Assembly: GCF_011065935.2 (NCBI RefSeq)
Contig: NZ_JAAMNH020000001.1
Location: 4,051,001-4,115,000 of the forward strand
Length of the DNA stretch: 64,000 bases
Direction: 5' to 3'
Source of the DNA: Clostridium estertheticum
Lineage (GTDB): Bacteria > Bacillota > Clostridia > Clostridiales > Clostridiaceae
Position numbers and translations under genes: made by a program
The notes under the pieces: model-generated
What the model saw: only the letters and a program-made list of their open reading frames with translations
Told to the model about the DNA's origin: nothing
Database searches by the model: none
Shown here: in pieces, positions 19,876 through 28,423 of the stretch
How positions within the stretch are numbered: position 1 is the stretch's first letter
How the letters are laid out: each line of letters starts with the position of its first letter

Positions 19876-20082
19876 CTACTCCTCTTCTGTTAAGATAAAT
19901 CCAGTTTTCTTATCTAAATTAAACATAACAGGTTTATTAGATACTATGCCCTGAAAGACATAAAAAGCATTGTTGTTTTTCAAAAACGAAACATTCGATG
20001 CCCCTTCAACTCTCTCGATTTTAGCGCACATTGCTACAATTTCCAATTCAGTTAATTCGCGTTCTTGTGAAAACATTGCCAT
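19876..20082 (-). CDS. Small hypothetical protein, 68 aa
   Basis: Unknown family. It follows the HNH-like gene at 20122-20997. A TTG at 20121, directly after that gene's stop, would give 81 aa, but the ATG at 20082 has GGAG nine bases upstream and is preferred. The protein is acidic with a helix-rich start (SQERELTELEIVAMCAKIE) and a strand-rich end (NAFYVFQGIVSNKPVMFNLDKKTGFIL). Its size and position beside a nuclease-like gene would fit an inhibitor or immunity partner, but this is inference from position only. Confidence 0.6.
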   Translation of the reverse strand: MAMFSQERELTELEIVAMCAKIERVEGASNVSFLKNNNAFYVFQGIVSNKPVMFNLDKKTGFILTEEE

Positions 20083-20121
20083 TATAACCAACTCCAATTC
20101 ATTAATTTTAACTTTAACCAA

Positions 20122-20997
20122 TTATAAATTAAAATCTTTCTTTAAATCTTCAAAGGTCTTTGAATTTTTAAACTCTTCTAGCTTATCCTTCACTCTATTA
20201 TTAATTATCTCTTTCTGACTATCACTTGTTTCTAATACAGCCTTCTTTGCATTATTCAATATTTCTACTAATTCATTAATGCAAACACTTTCGATTATCT
20301 GATTTTCTGCGCTTATCACTCCTGTACCATTAATTATTTCCGTGTTTATCCATTTTTCATTCTGGCCTTTGTTATAAAGTGTGAACAAAATTATACCCAT
20401 CATATTAGTTATAGTAGCATAGGTCTTTAATTCTTTATTAAAAAAGGTATAACTTACTATACCTCTATGAAAAGTTGTATGTGGCCTTGTTTCTACCAAT
20501 TCATTAGTTATATTTTTAATATCCTCAAAAAAGAAGATATGATGTTCTATTCCATTGGCCGTAGACTGATTTTTTAATAGATAATTTCTCATTTCTTTTT
20601 CACTTGCAATTAAACAATCTAGGGTCTCTGTATCTAACCCTAATTCCTGAGAATGCTCAACAAAATCAAGTATATCTAAATATAGACTTCGCCAACTTAC
20701 TGATGTCAAAAAATAATAAATATTACTATCATAATTAAATTCTTTAATATTATCTTTCATGTACGGATGAAAGAATGTATTTGCAAATTTGGTTTCATAA
20801 ATGCTGAATAAATCCTCACAATCTCCACAAAGTAAATAGTGCTTTTCTCCATCCTGCACAACTTTATTAGGATTTTGCATATTCCTTATTGCTACCACAG
20901 AAGTCTTTTTCAAATATCTGATAACAAATTTAGGAACTATATGACTTAATTCCAATTTTTTCGCTTGCCTGCATAATGCACATGGACTACCTACCAC
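20122..20997 (-). CDS. HNH-like zinc-binding nuclease-family protein
   Basis: A 291-aa protein. It starts with CALCRQAKKLELSHIVPKFV and later LLCGDCEDLFSIYE: two CxxC pairs around an SHIVP motif, typical of a treble-clef HNH-like fold in which His provides the metal ligand. The rest is helical, with a late TYATITNMMGIILFTLYN segment and a Lys-rich C-terminus. Start is GTG at 20997 after GGGGGGAGA. Proteins of this type are found in defence-rich and mobile regions; whether the DNase function is active is not known. It is the first gene of a two-gene unit with the small protein at 19876-20082. Confidence 0.75.
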   Translation of the reverse strand: MVGSPCALCRQAKKLELSHIVPKFVIRYLKKTSVVAIRNMQNPNKVVQDGEKHYLLCGDCEDLFSIYETKFANTFFHPYMKDNIKEFNYDSNIYYFLTSVSWRSLYLDILDFVEHSQELGLDTETLDCLIASEKEMRNYLLKNQSTANGIEHHIFFFEDIKNITNELVETRPHTTFHRGIVSYTFFNKELKTYATITNMMGIILFTLYNKGQNEKWINTEIINGTGVISAENQIIESVCINELVEILNNAKKAVLETSDSQKEIINNRVKDKLEEFKNSKTFEDLKKDFNL

Positions 20998-21169
20998 AAA
21001 ATCTCCCCCCTTTCTCTTTTTGCTTTAAGATATCATCAGTAAAAACTACTAAATTACTTTGAACAAACATTCCATATATCATTAATGATTTATCTATTGC
21101 TCTCCAGTATATAAATATTATATTACAATCCCCATCCCCATAAGGATTTACCATAAGATAAAATATGAT

Positions 21170-21322
21170 TCTTTATCCCCTTGACCAGATAATAGTCAGT
21201 TTCTTTATCAACTAAATCACCTACTGATGCCTCTTTAAAATTACTTTTCACTCTATTGTTGATAATAGAATGGTTTATTTTCATTTATAGGATCAATTAA
21301 CGCATATACGTAATATCTCATA
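21170..21322 (-). pseudogene. Remnant of a second GIY-YIG (LEM3-like) gene
   Basis: On the minus strand from the ATG at 21322 the reading is MRYYVYALIDPINENKPFY, nearly the same as the start of the intact gene at 16287-17171. Bases encoding the YIG-KG part are then lost with a frame change, after which RVKSNFKEASVGD can be read in another frame, matching RVKSHFKEA of the intact gene. Nothing further downstream is recognisable. This is a truncated, frameshifted paralogue. Confidence 0.8.
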
Positions 21323-21392
21323 AATTAAAAACCACGATTTTCATATTGTTTAACTTGAATTAGAAAATATAATACTAATTTTATTCCCAATC

Positions 21393-22007
21393 TTATATTT
21401 TTTTACCATGTTTAAAAATATTGTCCATATAGTTACTACCTCTTATTATTTTATTTATACTACGCATATTATTGGGTTTAACTATCTTATCTTTTAAATT
21501 TCTAAGTTTATTCTTATATATACACAAAAGGTCTTCAATTTCGTATGCCTTTAAACTAAATAATTCTTTTGGAATATTATTTATACTTATAGTTTTACTT
21601 TTTCCCATTATTCCTATTGCCCTTGCTCCTTTTAAAGTACCAGCATGTAAATATACTTCATCTGGGTAAATATTAAAAAATGAACCTATTCTTAAAGATG
21701 TATCATAAACTGCTAATTCTCCAAAACCTTTTTCTGATGATTCCTCTACTATATTAATAATTTCATTAAAATTCGAACATAATTTAATCTCATTAACCCT
21801 TGCTAATATCTTATCTTTAACTGAGTTCATCATTTGATTGTTTAATCTTCTTTGATGAGAATGCTTTACCCCGTTCGGTAATCTAGCTAATGTAGCACAT
21901 ACAATTACATCATTTATATTTCCTAACTTCTTATAACATTTAAGATAATTGTTTAAGTTTATTTTCCCATTCTTTTCATATTCTTTAACAAGCATTCTAA
22001 TATTCAT
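21393..22007 (-). CDS. Hypothetical protein, 204 aa
   Basis: Basic, helical, no membrane segment. The pattern IYPDEVYLHAGTLKGARAIG in the middle is one I have seen in uncharacterised proteins of accessory regions, but I know no function. The N-terminal half has NDVIVCATLARLPNGVKHSHQRR. RBS GGGGGAG precedes the ATG at 22007. It stands between the GIY-YIG remnant and a truncated DUF6602-like gene, so it may be a survivor of a decayed defence or restriction locus. Confidence 0.6.
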   Translation of the reverse strand: MNIRMLVKEYEKNGKINLNNYLKCYKKLGNINDVIVCATLARLPNGVKHSHQRRLNNQMMNSVKDKILARVNEIKLCSNFNEIINIVEESSEKGFGELAVYDTSLRIGSFFNIYPDEVYLHAGTLKGARAIGIMGKSKTISINNIPKELFSLKAYEIEDLLCIYKNKLRNLKDKIVKPNNMRSINKIIRGSNYMDNIFKHGKKI

Positions 22008-22325
22008 ACTTCTCCCCCAAAAATATTATTTAAAGTAACAATCACCTAATAATACCATTATTATACTTATAATCAATTTATTCTACAACACATATATTTT
22101 TTCTTTTTCAACTAATATTTCTTGCATGTATAACATAAATAAAAATTCTTGTATTGTCAATTTATAAATTCTATTCAAGTCTTTGAATTTTCAGCTTCAA
22201 CTGCATCAATTTGTTTAAAAAATCGCCTGTTATATATGATTTTTTTTCTGGACTCCTTAAAATATGCAAAATAAAAGTTATACTCAACACATTTATTTCA
22301 TGCATTAAGATAACCTGTTGTAAAA
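22008..22325. other. Intergenic stretch
   Basis: I see nothing recognisable. It may contain the lost 3' part of the truncated DUF6602-like gene, because the coding-like sequence of that gene stops at 22326. Confidence 0.4.
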
Positions 22326-22538
22326 CTATATCAACTTGCTTACTTTTTTAGTTTTATTGAATACTACACCTTTACATAATCCATACTTTTCTGGCAAGAT
22401 GTTTGATAACGATTTTATCAATATATCTTCTCTTGAGCTACCTTCACTTGCTCTATGATTTAATAAATGACATCTTTCAGACTCTGAAAATATTCTTTCA
22501 CTTTCTTTTTTAAAATATTCTTCTTCGACTAACATCAT
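22326..22538 (-). pseudogene. N-terminal fragment of a DUF6602-like (restriction-type) gene
   Basis: The 70-codon frame reads YFKKESERIFSESERCHLLN, then ASEGSSREDILIKSLSNILPEKYGLCKG. The REDIL...LP-KY-..G pattern is the start of DUF6602-type nuclease-fold proteins that are normally 200 aa or more. The frame stops after KVSKLI, where the family would continue with the core strands. RBS AAGGATAA and the ATG at 22538 are intact. It is most simply a truncated gene; a short functional protein is unlikely. Confidence 0.65.
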
Positions 22539-22611
22539 ATTATTTATCCTTTCAAAGCTTTATAGATATATCATCATATAGTCCTTTAATATTTGTGGGT
22601 TTATCTAAATA

Positions 22612-22637
22612 TAAAACTCCGAGATTATACCTCAGAG
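22612..22637 (-). terminator. Rho-independent terminator
   Basis: On the minus strand CTCTGAG pairs with CTCGGAG (one wobble) and is followed by TTTTAT. It directly follows the small gene at 22640-22795; the stem overlaps none of it. Confidence 0.65.
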
Positions 22638-22639
22638 CT

Positions 22640-22795
22640 TCATTTACTATTCTTTAATTTTATAAATACTACTTCACTGCAGTTCTTACATACTAAAATT
22701 AGAGTATCATCATCACAGGCTTTAAATTCATATCTTTCAATTGACTTATCGTTATTTATATCTTCTACGTTACCACATTTACAAAGTAATTTCAT
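22640..22795 (-). CDS. Small CxC/CxxC protein, 51 aa
   Basis: The protein starts LLCKCGNVEDINNDKSIERYE and ends ILVCKNCSEVVFIKL: one CxC and one CxxC pair about 30 residues apart, which fits a small zinc ribbon. The ATG at 22795 after GGGGGAG is clearly better than the longer upstream frame. A terminator follows immediately, so it is a single-gene unit. Function is unknown; such miniature zinc ribbons often accompany phage or mobile genes. Confidence 0.7.
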   Translation of the reverse strand: MKLLCKCGNVEDINNDKSIERYEFKACDDDTLILVCKNCSEVVFIKLKNSK

Positions 22796-23349
22796 GTTAC
22801 TCCCCCTGACATCATAATTACTTAATATTATAACATAAGTTGGGGTTAGTTCACTGCATCTGCACGCAGTTTGGCGGAAAATTATCAAGATACTAAAAAT
22901 GAAATTATACCCTGATTGGTTAATCCTTTAATTAATTCAACTACTGTATCGGCAATATCTACAGTGGTATTATCTACATCGAGTTAGTTACATACACATA
23001 TGTGTGTTTTGAGCCTTTTCATTGGCGGAATTAGCATCTTGATGTAGTTGGCCTCTGTTTGATAATTGTTTAAACTGTCTTGTTCGCCATGTTGTGCCTG
23101 ATAGATCAGACCCTTTGGAGAATGCCTCAGTACCCCTTGACTATTTCATTGACTTACTTATAGAATTTCTACTTTAGCAAAATTATAGTTTATAAATATA
23201 CATATACTTATCCTTAACTCTGTAAAATTCAGCTTTCTTTAGTATCCTTACATTAGTGCAATTTTGATTTTTTACCTTTGAAATATTAGAAATACTTTAA
23301 TGAACTACATTAATAAAGCTATAAATTTAATTCATCTTTTACTAGGTTA
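22796..23349. other. Decayed stretch without intact gene
   Basis: No open frame is supported. Slightly higher G+C around 22960-23130, with the minus-strand reading SDLSGTTWRTRQFKQLSNRG and in-frame stops soon after, suggests a decayed gene that I cannot name. Confidence 0.4.
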
Positions 23350-23715
23350 CTACTTCTTAACCTTCTTATATTTCCCACACTCATCTTTAATTAGATATCC
23401 TTGTTTGGTTAGGTAATCTAGATATGCCTTTCGCTTAAATGGGTCAGTGGTATTTGAAACTGCTTCAAAAATTCTTTCATTACTTCTACCACGTACCCAG
23501 TCCATTGCCTCATCATTTCTCTCCTGTTTTCTTTTACCTAATTCATTAAGGCTTGCAGTTTTATTAATTATATTACTATTCTTAACTTCTCATATAAGCC
23601 TATTATCACTTTTACCTTTTGCAGATTCAGCTGCAACATTATATTCATCTATTCTAAACTTAACCTCTTCGATCACAAATCTACCAATGCCTATTAGTAC
23701 TTCTTTAAATCTCAT
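23350..23715 (-). pseudogene. Hypothetical gene, 121 codons, interrupted by an in-frame TGA
   Basis: From the ATG at 23715 (GAGGAG nine bases upstream) the frame reads RFKEVLIGIGRFVIEEVKFR and so on to NRLI, then TGA at 23590-23592 (codon 42), then EVKNSNIINKTASLN...to DEC-GKYKKVKK and a TAG at 23350. The frame stays the same on both sides and the RBS is good, so this is a single nonsense change. I see no SECIS-like hairpin after the TGA and no Cys context, so selenocysteine is unlikely. It lies 47 bp downstream of the HNH-membrane gene at 23763-25451 and may have been third in that unit. Confidence 0.7.
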
Positions 23716-23762
23716 TCTGTAGACTCCTCTATAAAAAAGTAATTCATATTAAATTTAAAACA

Positions 23763-25451
23763 TTATATACCAAGTGTACTTGCAATATACTTATAAGCAT
23801 CCTCTATATCATTTAAGTCTTTCTCAATCAGTACATCTAGCTCATTTGAAATATATTCCTGTCTCTTATTCGCATTAACTTTGAACAAGTCAATTTTATC
23901 AATAAGATATACAACAAGAGCCATAGACAGACCTGTAACAATACCTAGCACTACGGTAGCTATAATATCTGAAAACATTCCTATTATCGGAATTGACATC
24001 AATGATTTTTGAAGTACTTCTTCTATTGCTATTCCTCCAGTAATTATCAACCCCGATGCGATTAATTTAGAAACCTCGTGAGCAACCTCTTCTATAGACA
24101 TATTTTCTGGATGTATAAACAACATCTTTAATGCTTTTAATAACGAATAAAAACCTTCTCTTATCATTCTAACAACTCTTTTACTTGTAGTAAAAAACAC
24201 ATTAACAATTACTGTTATCAAGTTTGAAAAAAGTCCACTTATGGCCCCACTTCCAAACCCAGCTACTACATCCTTCCACTTTAACATAACTCTATTAGCA
24301 ATTCTCTCTAGCCTTTGCTTCAAATCTTGGATAAATTCATTATTAATTTTAATATCTTTTCTCTTTGAAAATATATCTTCAATTTCAGCAAATACTGCAA
24401 GTGAAAATTCTCTTAACATAATTCCTATAGACTGTTTAAATGCCATTTTCAAGCCTTCTTTTGCACTTGTTTTCCCTACATTAGAAACAAACTCTTTACT
24501 TGAATAATATTCAGTATTTACTTTCTTTTCAATAGCTTTTCTTGCGTTTTCCTCTAGTTTCCGCACATTTTCTTCATTTTCTACAATAGCATTTTTTTGT
24601 TCAAGTAACTTTTTATCTTTCTGATTCCTAGGTGACAATGGCTCAGTTTTATTATTCAAATAATTAAGCATATTTTGTCTTGCCTCTGGATTTTTAAGAC
24701 TCTTCATCCTATCTAAATATTTACTCGGACTATCTGCGTTAATAGAACAATTTAGTTGACCATTTATATAACAAAGATTGCTATCATCATTTGCTATTTG
24801 AGATCCATCAGCTCTGGACAATGATACTGCTGGATCTTTACTAATATCGCTAGCAGAAATAATGTGCTCAATTGACACTATATCATCACTTTCAATCTCT
24901 AATCTTGTATACTCATCTATTATAGTTTGATTAGTATTTATAAGGTTTTGTATGTTTTTTCTGTGGTTCCTATAGTTCTCGTTACCATCATGATAATCTC
25001 TGCATTTATATTCACCTCTATCTTCATATCTCTTCTTATTTTCATCAGTAGCATATACCCCTTCACGCACATTATGAATTGTATCTACATTTCCACCCAC
25101 TTTATCTGCAAATATAATTCCTGCAAGTCCAAAAGGTCTAATAATTGAATCCATTACAGACTTTTTGCAATCGTTAACCAACAAGTTAAGCCTTTCGTAG
25201 TCATATTTACCGTTAAGTATATTTAATAATTCCTTAATTTCTTTATCATTTACTATAGGATTAAGTTCAAAAGTATACCTTTCTTTTGAATCATATAAAA
25301 AGTTATCAATTACTTGATTTTCACTTTCAGAGTTTAGAAATTTATTAACCAATTCAACTTTAGGTACTATGTATAAATTAGGTCCTGGAATTTCTTTTTT
25401 CACAATATTTTTTTTAATACGTGTAAGTCTATCATTCAATTCTTTCGACAT
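23763..25451 (-). CDS. HNH-like nuclease fused to a membrane domain
   Basis: A 562-aa protein. Residues about 145-250 carry an HNH-like signature: SIEHIISASDI, then DDSNLCYINGQLNCSINADS-SKYL, which has the paired E-H and the downstream Asn/Cys-x-x-N positions of HNH folds (no zinc pairs). A charged coiled coil follows (KLLEQKNAIVENEENVRKLE). The C-terminal 170 residues contain two or three hydrophobic segments (AGFGSGAISGLFSNLITVIV; IASGLIITGGIAI; IIATVVLGIVTGLSMALVVY). RBS AGGAGGAG. It starts 12 bp after the stop of a glycine-rich membrane protein gene, so the two form an operon. A membrane-anchored nuclease effector is an attractive reading, unproven. Confidence 0.65.
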   Translation of the reverse strand: MSKELNDRLTRIKKNIVKKEIPGPNLYIVPKVELVNKFLNSESENQVIDNFLYDSKERYTFELNPIVNDKEIKELLNILNGKYDYERLNLLVNDCKKSVMDSIIRPFGLAGIIFADKVGGNVDTIHNVREGVYATDENKKRYEDRGEYKCRDYHDGNENYRNHRKNIQNLINTNQTIIDEYTRLEIESDDIVSIEHIISASDISKDPAVSLSRADGSQIANDDSNLCYINGQLNCSINADSPSKYLDRMKSLKNPEARQNMLNYLNNKTEPLSPRNQKDKKLLEQKNAIVENEENVRKLEENARKAIEKKVNTEYYSSKEFVSNVGKTSAKEGLKMAFKQSIGIMLREFSLAVFAEIEDIFSKRKDIKINNEFIQDLKQRLERIANRVMLKWKDVVAGFGSGAISGLFSNLITVIVNVFFTTSKRVVRMIREGFYSLLKALKMLFIHPENMSIEEVAHEVSKLIASGLIITGGIAIEEVLQKSLMSIPIIGMFSDIIATVVLGIVTGLSMALVVYLIDKIDLFKVNANKRQEYISNELDVLIEKDLNDIEDAYKYIASTLGI

Positions 25452-25463
25452 GATTTACTCCTC

Positions 25464-26288
25464 CTAAGCAGTTTTATATCTTTCATTCCAAGCAGTTCTA
25501 AATGCATCTTTCTGTTCCATATCTGTCTCATCGATGGACAATATAGCATCAACTACATCATCAAATATATACCAATGTATTTTTTCTACGGTATTGATTA
25601 TTTTCATGGCATCTTTGAAGGTAGGCGTTTTAAGAAAGAGCTTTGATATATCTACTTTAATTCTATTTGGTAGTAAATTATACCCCAATCCTACAGTAAG
25701 CAGTTCAATTGTTTCCTTAGCCTCTTTACTTATTTCACCTTCAATATTTGCAGCAGCAATTCCTATAGCAAAAGCGCCCATTACAAAACTTTCTAACTGC
25801 TCATATTGTTTCAATCCTTCGCAGGACTTTGCAAACTTTTCACACAACTCTTTAAGTTTTATATCAAATTCAAGTTTAGCTTCTTGACGTCCTTCTTCTT
25901 TTATAGAGTTGTATTTCTTAGCGTCTTCATCAGATATATTTTCAAAATATTTTACTGCCGACCACCCTGCCGCCTCAGTAATAATTGCAGCAGTTGATGC
26001 ATTTATTGTATTACCCCAGACTGGTATCCATCCGAAAAGCACTTGCGATATTCCTCTTCCAATTGCACCTGCTACAACAGTACTTAATATTCCAGCTGCA
26101 GCACTTTTTGTTAGTTTAACTTCCAAAACGGCACCAAGAGATATAACCATACTAACTTGTATTGGTGTTATAATTGCATTATCAGAAAGCGGTATTTGTG
26201 CTAATCCAGCTCCAACTGCAGCAGTTGATGCAGTTGCACCATGAATTATTGAATGACATTTTACCCTTTGTTCGTTAGTTAAAATCAT
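25464..26288 (-). CDS. DUF697/YcjF-like glycine-rich membrane protein
   Basis: A 274-aa protein. The first 120 residues contain hydrophobic, Gly/Ala-rich helices (SIIHGATASTAAVGAGLAQI, AAGILSTVVAGAIGRGISQV, NASTAAIITEAAGWSAVKYF). The pattern I-P-NAIITPIQVSMVISLG and W-P-GN-INA-TAA-TEA-GW resembles the membrane part of DUF697/YcjF proteins that often accompany GTPases. The C-terminal 130 residues are a soluble helical domain. It is the first gene of the operon (RBS AAAGGAG) with the HNH-membrane protein 12 bp downstream. It may regulate or anchor that protein at the membrane. Confidence 0.65.
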   Translation of the reverse strand: MILTNEQRVKCHSIIHGATASTAAVGAGLAQIPLSDNAIITPIQVSMVISLGAVLEVKLTKSAAAGILSTVVAGAIGRGISQVLFGWIPVWGNTINASTAAIITEAAGWSAVKYFENISDEDAKKYNSIKEEGRQEAKLEFDIKLKELCEKFAKSCEGLKQYEQLESFVMGAFAIGIAAANIEGEISKEAKETIELLTVGLGYNLLPNRIKVDISKLFLKTPTFKDAMKIINTVEKIHWYIFDDVVDAILSIDETDMEQKDAFRTAWNERYKTA

Positions 26289-26867
26289 TTTAATACTCTC
26301 CTTTACTCTTATATATTTTTTAATTCAAATACAATTTCCTTATTTATTTCAAAATAGGGCTTGTCTTAATATTCACATCACTATTCCCTCAAAGCAAACA
26401 CCTTCCTATCTCCGTCTTTAAATAATCATTGTATATAGAATTAATCGTTCATCTTATATTTACGTGTTCTAATAAAAACTATTCCATCTCAACGTATAAT
26501 TTAATGAGACCATTAGCATTTATCTTATGTTATTTCAACATATAACTATTCTTTTCCTGCTGACTTTGTAAAAATAGATAAATACTACTTCATTAAATTA
26601 CTTGTATACTTACTAAAAGTAAAAGCCAGTCAGGGTGATTTAGCATCCTAATCGGCTCCTACTTTCTCTATTCAATTACAACTTAAGTAGCATACAACAA
26701 AAAATAAGTTATAATCCACTGAGTTCAACTCATTTAATACTATGTAATATATTCCACTGTAAATCAGTGGAATATTAAACATCTTAAGTGAAAAACTAGT
26801 AAAAAAAAATTATGACATGAATTTATTATTTGCTTAAACCTAGTGTTTTCAAGCGATTTAAGCGGGT
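26289..26867. other. Intergenic stretch marking the border to the repeat array
   Basis: There is no gene. It contains a 11-bp palindrome at 26748-26776 (ATATTCCACTG with CAGTGGAATAT) downstream of yyaL fragment A on the minus strand, and an imperfect hairpin near 26617-26660. Confidence 0.5.
26748..26776. terminator. Palindromic hairpin
   Basis: A perfect 11-bp stem with a 5-base loop. No strong T-run follows on either strand, so terminator function is possible but not certain. It lies about 95 bp beyond yyaL fragment A. Confidence 0.45.
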
Positions 26868-27074
26868 CTAGTTTTCATTATGCCACCAATGACAAGTAGA
26901 ATAGCCGATTGAAAGGAATATTGGTTTATCTTCTGCTTTTCCTTTAGCAAAGGCTTCTTCAGACCAAGGATTCCAATCTACTGGGTTATATGCATGTTGC
27001 AGAAGGTATGGAGACTTTTCATTAATTAGTTTGTTAGGCTTTCTGTTTTCTTTAATAGTATTGGGTTTAGTCAT
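26868..27074 (-). pseudogene. yyaL/DUF255 5' fragment, copy A
   Basis: The 68-codon frame (MTKPNTIKENRKPNKLINEK, SPYLLQHAYNPVDWNPWSEE, then KPIFLSIGYSTCHWWHNEN) is the start of the DUF255 thioredoxin-like domain of YyaL/SSP411 proteins, which are normally about 680 aa. The second Cys of the CHWCH motif is replaced by Trp (CHWWH). The frame ends five residues later, and the downstream sequence is not the tail seen in copies B, C, D and F. RBS and leader are intact. The remaining 600 residues are absent from the window. Confidence 0.85.
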
Positions 27075-27204
27075 AGCTACAACAACTCCTATCGAATATG
27101 TATTAGAAATATTATGCCCAAGGTAACTACTTTGAGTCCCTAAAAATAAAGAATCATCATTTTATCCAAGTGGTTTGATTTTGTGTTGTAAATCTATATT
27201 AATA

Positions 27205-27246
27205 CAAAACCACATGTGTCGTCCGATATGAATATTACGTACTTAA
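27205..27246 (-). repeat. Gene-end repeat a (after 27266-27769)
   Basis: On the minus strand, 20 bp after the stop of the gene, the sequence AAGTACGTAATATTCATATC is followed by GGACGACACA. The GGACGACACA block is shared with repeats b, e and f. The following segment up to TTCTTTATTTTTAGGGACT matches the sequence after repeat e. GTGGTTT and AAACCAC in this segment can pair. Confidence 0.65.
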
Positions 27247-27265
27247 ATTTTGTAGTTTGAAATCA

Positions 27266-27769
27266 TTATTTCTTCTTCCACTTTTCATCTTCATACCAAG
27301 CTTTCCCACTATACTCATCCCATTGAGCAATTGATTTAGAATATGAAAGAGTAAGGTAGTAGCTACCAGCACCACCATCAATATCAAAGCAAATCTGATA
27401 TTTTTTATCTTCATTCATCGGCAATTCTTCCATACTTGAAATGTAGCAATAACTACACAAGGTATTGTTTAAAATAGCATTATATTCATCAGGATTTGCG
27501 ATTTTAGCTTCTACAGATTCAATTAAGACATTGTTAGAATCGTAGACTTTATAAGCATTAAAAACAATTTTCACTATGTTAAAATGTTCAAAAATAATTT
27601 CAGCATCTTTAATACACATATCTTTATCAAAACTATTTTGTGAGTTCTCTTTAGTTGCGTTGACCGCAGACAATTGCCATATCATATTTCCATTACCGAA
27701 AGCTATCTTTTCTATCTCAGCATCATGGTATTCAAAATGATTTAATTCATCAATCGTTATATATTTCAA
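27266..27769 (-). CDS. Hypothetical protein, possible immunity protein
   Basis: A 167-aa soluble protein, strand-rich, starting ITIDELNHFEYHDAEIEKIA. The F-YHDAE opening and the late ICFDIDGGAGSYYLTLSYSK are typical in style of small polymorphic-toxin immunity families (Imm or WapI type), but I cannot name a family. It has a TTG start with GGAG upstream. It is the last gene of the module between yyaL copies B and A, 178 bp after the WapI-immunity-like gene, and is followed by gene-end repeat a. Confidence 0.55.
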   Translation of the reverse strand: MKYITIDELNHFEYHDAEIEKIAFGNGNMIWQLSAVNATKENSQNSFDKDMCIKDAEIIFEHFNIVKIVFNAYKVYDSNNVLIESVEAKIANPDEYNAILNNTLCSYCYISSMEELPMNEDKKYQICFDIDGGAGSYYLTLSYSKSIAQWDEYSGKAWYEDEKWKKK

Positions 27770-27885
27770 ACAGTTACCACTCCTTCTTAAACCATAATAT
27801 TTATAATCCTTTATTTAGCAATAGATTACAAGTTACAGCAACTACCCACTATTAATAACCACATTTTATTTGATATAGATTTACT

Positions 27886-27922
27886 ACTTGTGTCGTCCGT
27901 TAAGAAGATGACAAAGCAACTT
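27886..27922 (-). repeat. Gene-end repeat b (after 27947-28378)
   Basis: On the minus strand AAGTTGCTTTGTCATCTTCT is followed by TAACGGACGACACAAGTAGTAAA, almost the same as repeat f at 39365-39400. It begins about 25 bp after the stop of the WapI-immunity-like gene. The left AAGTTGC can pair with GTAACTT about 100 bases further on. Confidence 0.7.
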
Positions 27923-27946
27923 TTTGCTTAAGAAACAAGAAAAGAA

Positions 27947-28378
27947 TCAGAGTTTATGTACATTTTCAGTAATAAAATCCTTATAGAGGGATTTACAAAA
28001 TGTCTCTATTGCAGTTTGGTCTGTTGTAAATATAAAAGTTAAACTATGTTCCGCAGATTTTCCATATATTGTTCCTAATATTGTAATATGACCTGTTTTA
28101 TCCAAACAAAATTGTATATTAGAGCCATAACAAATATCATTTAGTTCTACCTGTCTCAACTTAAAATCATATAAATCTTTTATTTCCTTAACAAACCGAA
28201 TGAAATCTTCAATGTTGTATTCAAACTCCGAAACCCCTGCAAAATCTCCTGAAATTACTTTAACACTAAAAATTGTATTATACGGATTCCCATTACTGTA
28301 ATCTTCATAGGAAACCCTGATACTGCTAATAATTAGTTGCTCACAAGAATTTCCTGTAGTAATAAAGTATGATTTCAA
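27947..28378 (-). CDS. WapI-type immunity family-like protein
   Basis: About 143 aa, strand-rich, soluble. The layout resembles WapI-type immunity proteins: a beta-sandwich-like half (VKVISGDFAGVSEFEYN), a helical IEDFIRFVKEIKDLYDF, and a C-terminal TFIFTTDQTAIETFCKSLYK, where the TDQT...L pattern is characteristic. Such proteins neutralise a cognate contact-dependent toxin. No toxin gene is next to it, so it would be an orphan immunity gene. The TTG at 28378 lies eight bases after GAGAGG; the longer GTG frame overlaps the RBS. Confidence 0.6.
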   Translation of the reverse strand: MKSYFITTGNSCEQLIISSIRVSYEDYSNGNPYNTIFSVKVISGDFAGVSEFEYNIEDFIRFVKEIKDLYDFKLRQVELNDICYGSNIQFCLDKTGHITILGTIYGKSAEHSLTFIFTTDQTAIETFCKSLYKDFITENVHKL

Positions 28379-28423
28379 GTTTATCACCTCTCAAAAATTA
28401 TATTATACTTAATTCGTATTTTT

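Noticed and set aside
23590..23592. Second selenocysteine codon (TGA in the frame 23350-23715)
   Set aside because: There is no Cys or redox context, no hairpin with a G-first loop at the right distance, and the family is unknown. A nonsense mutation is more likely.
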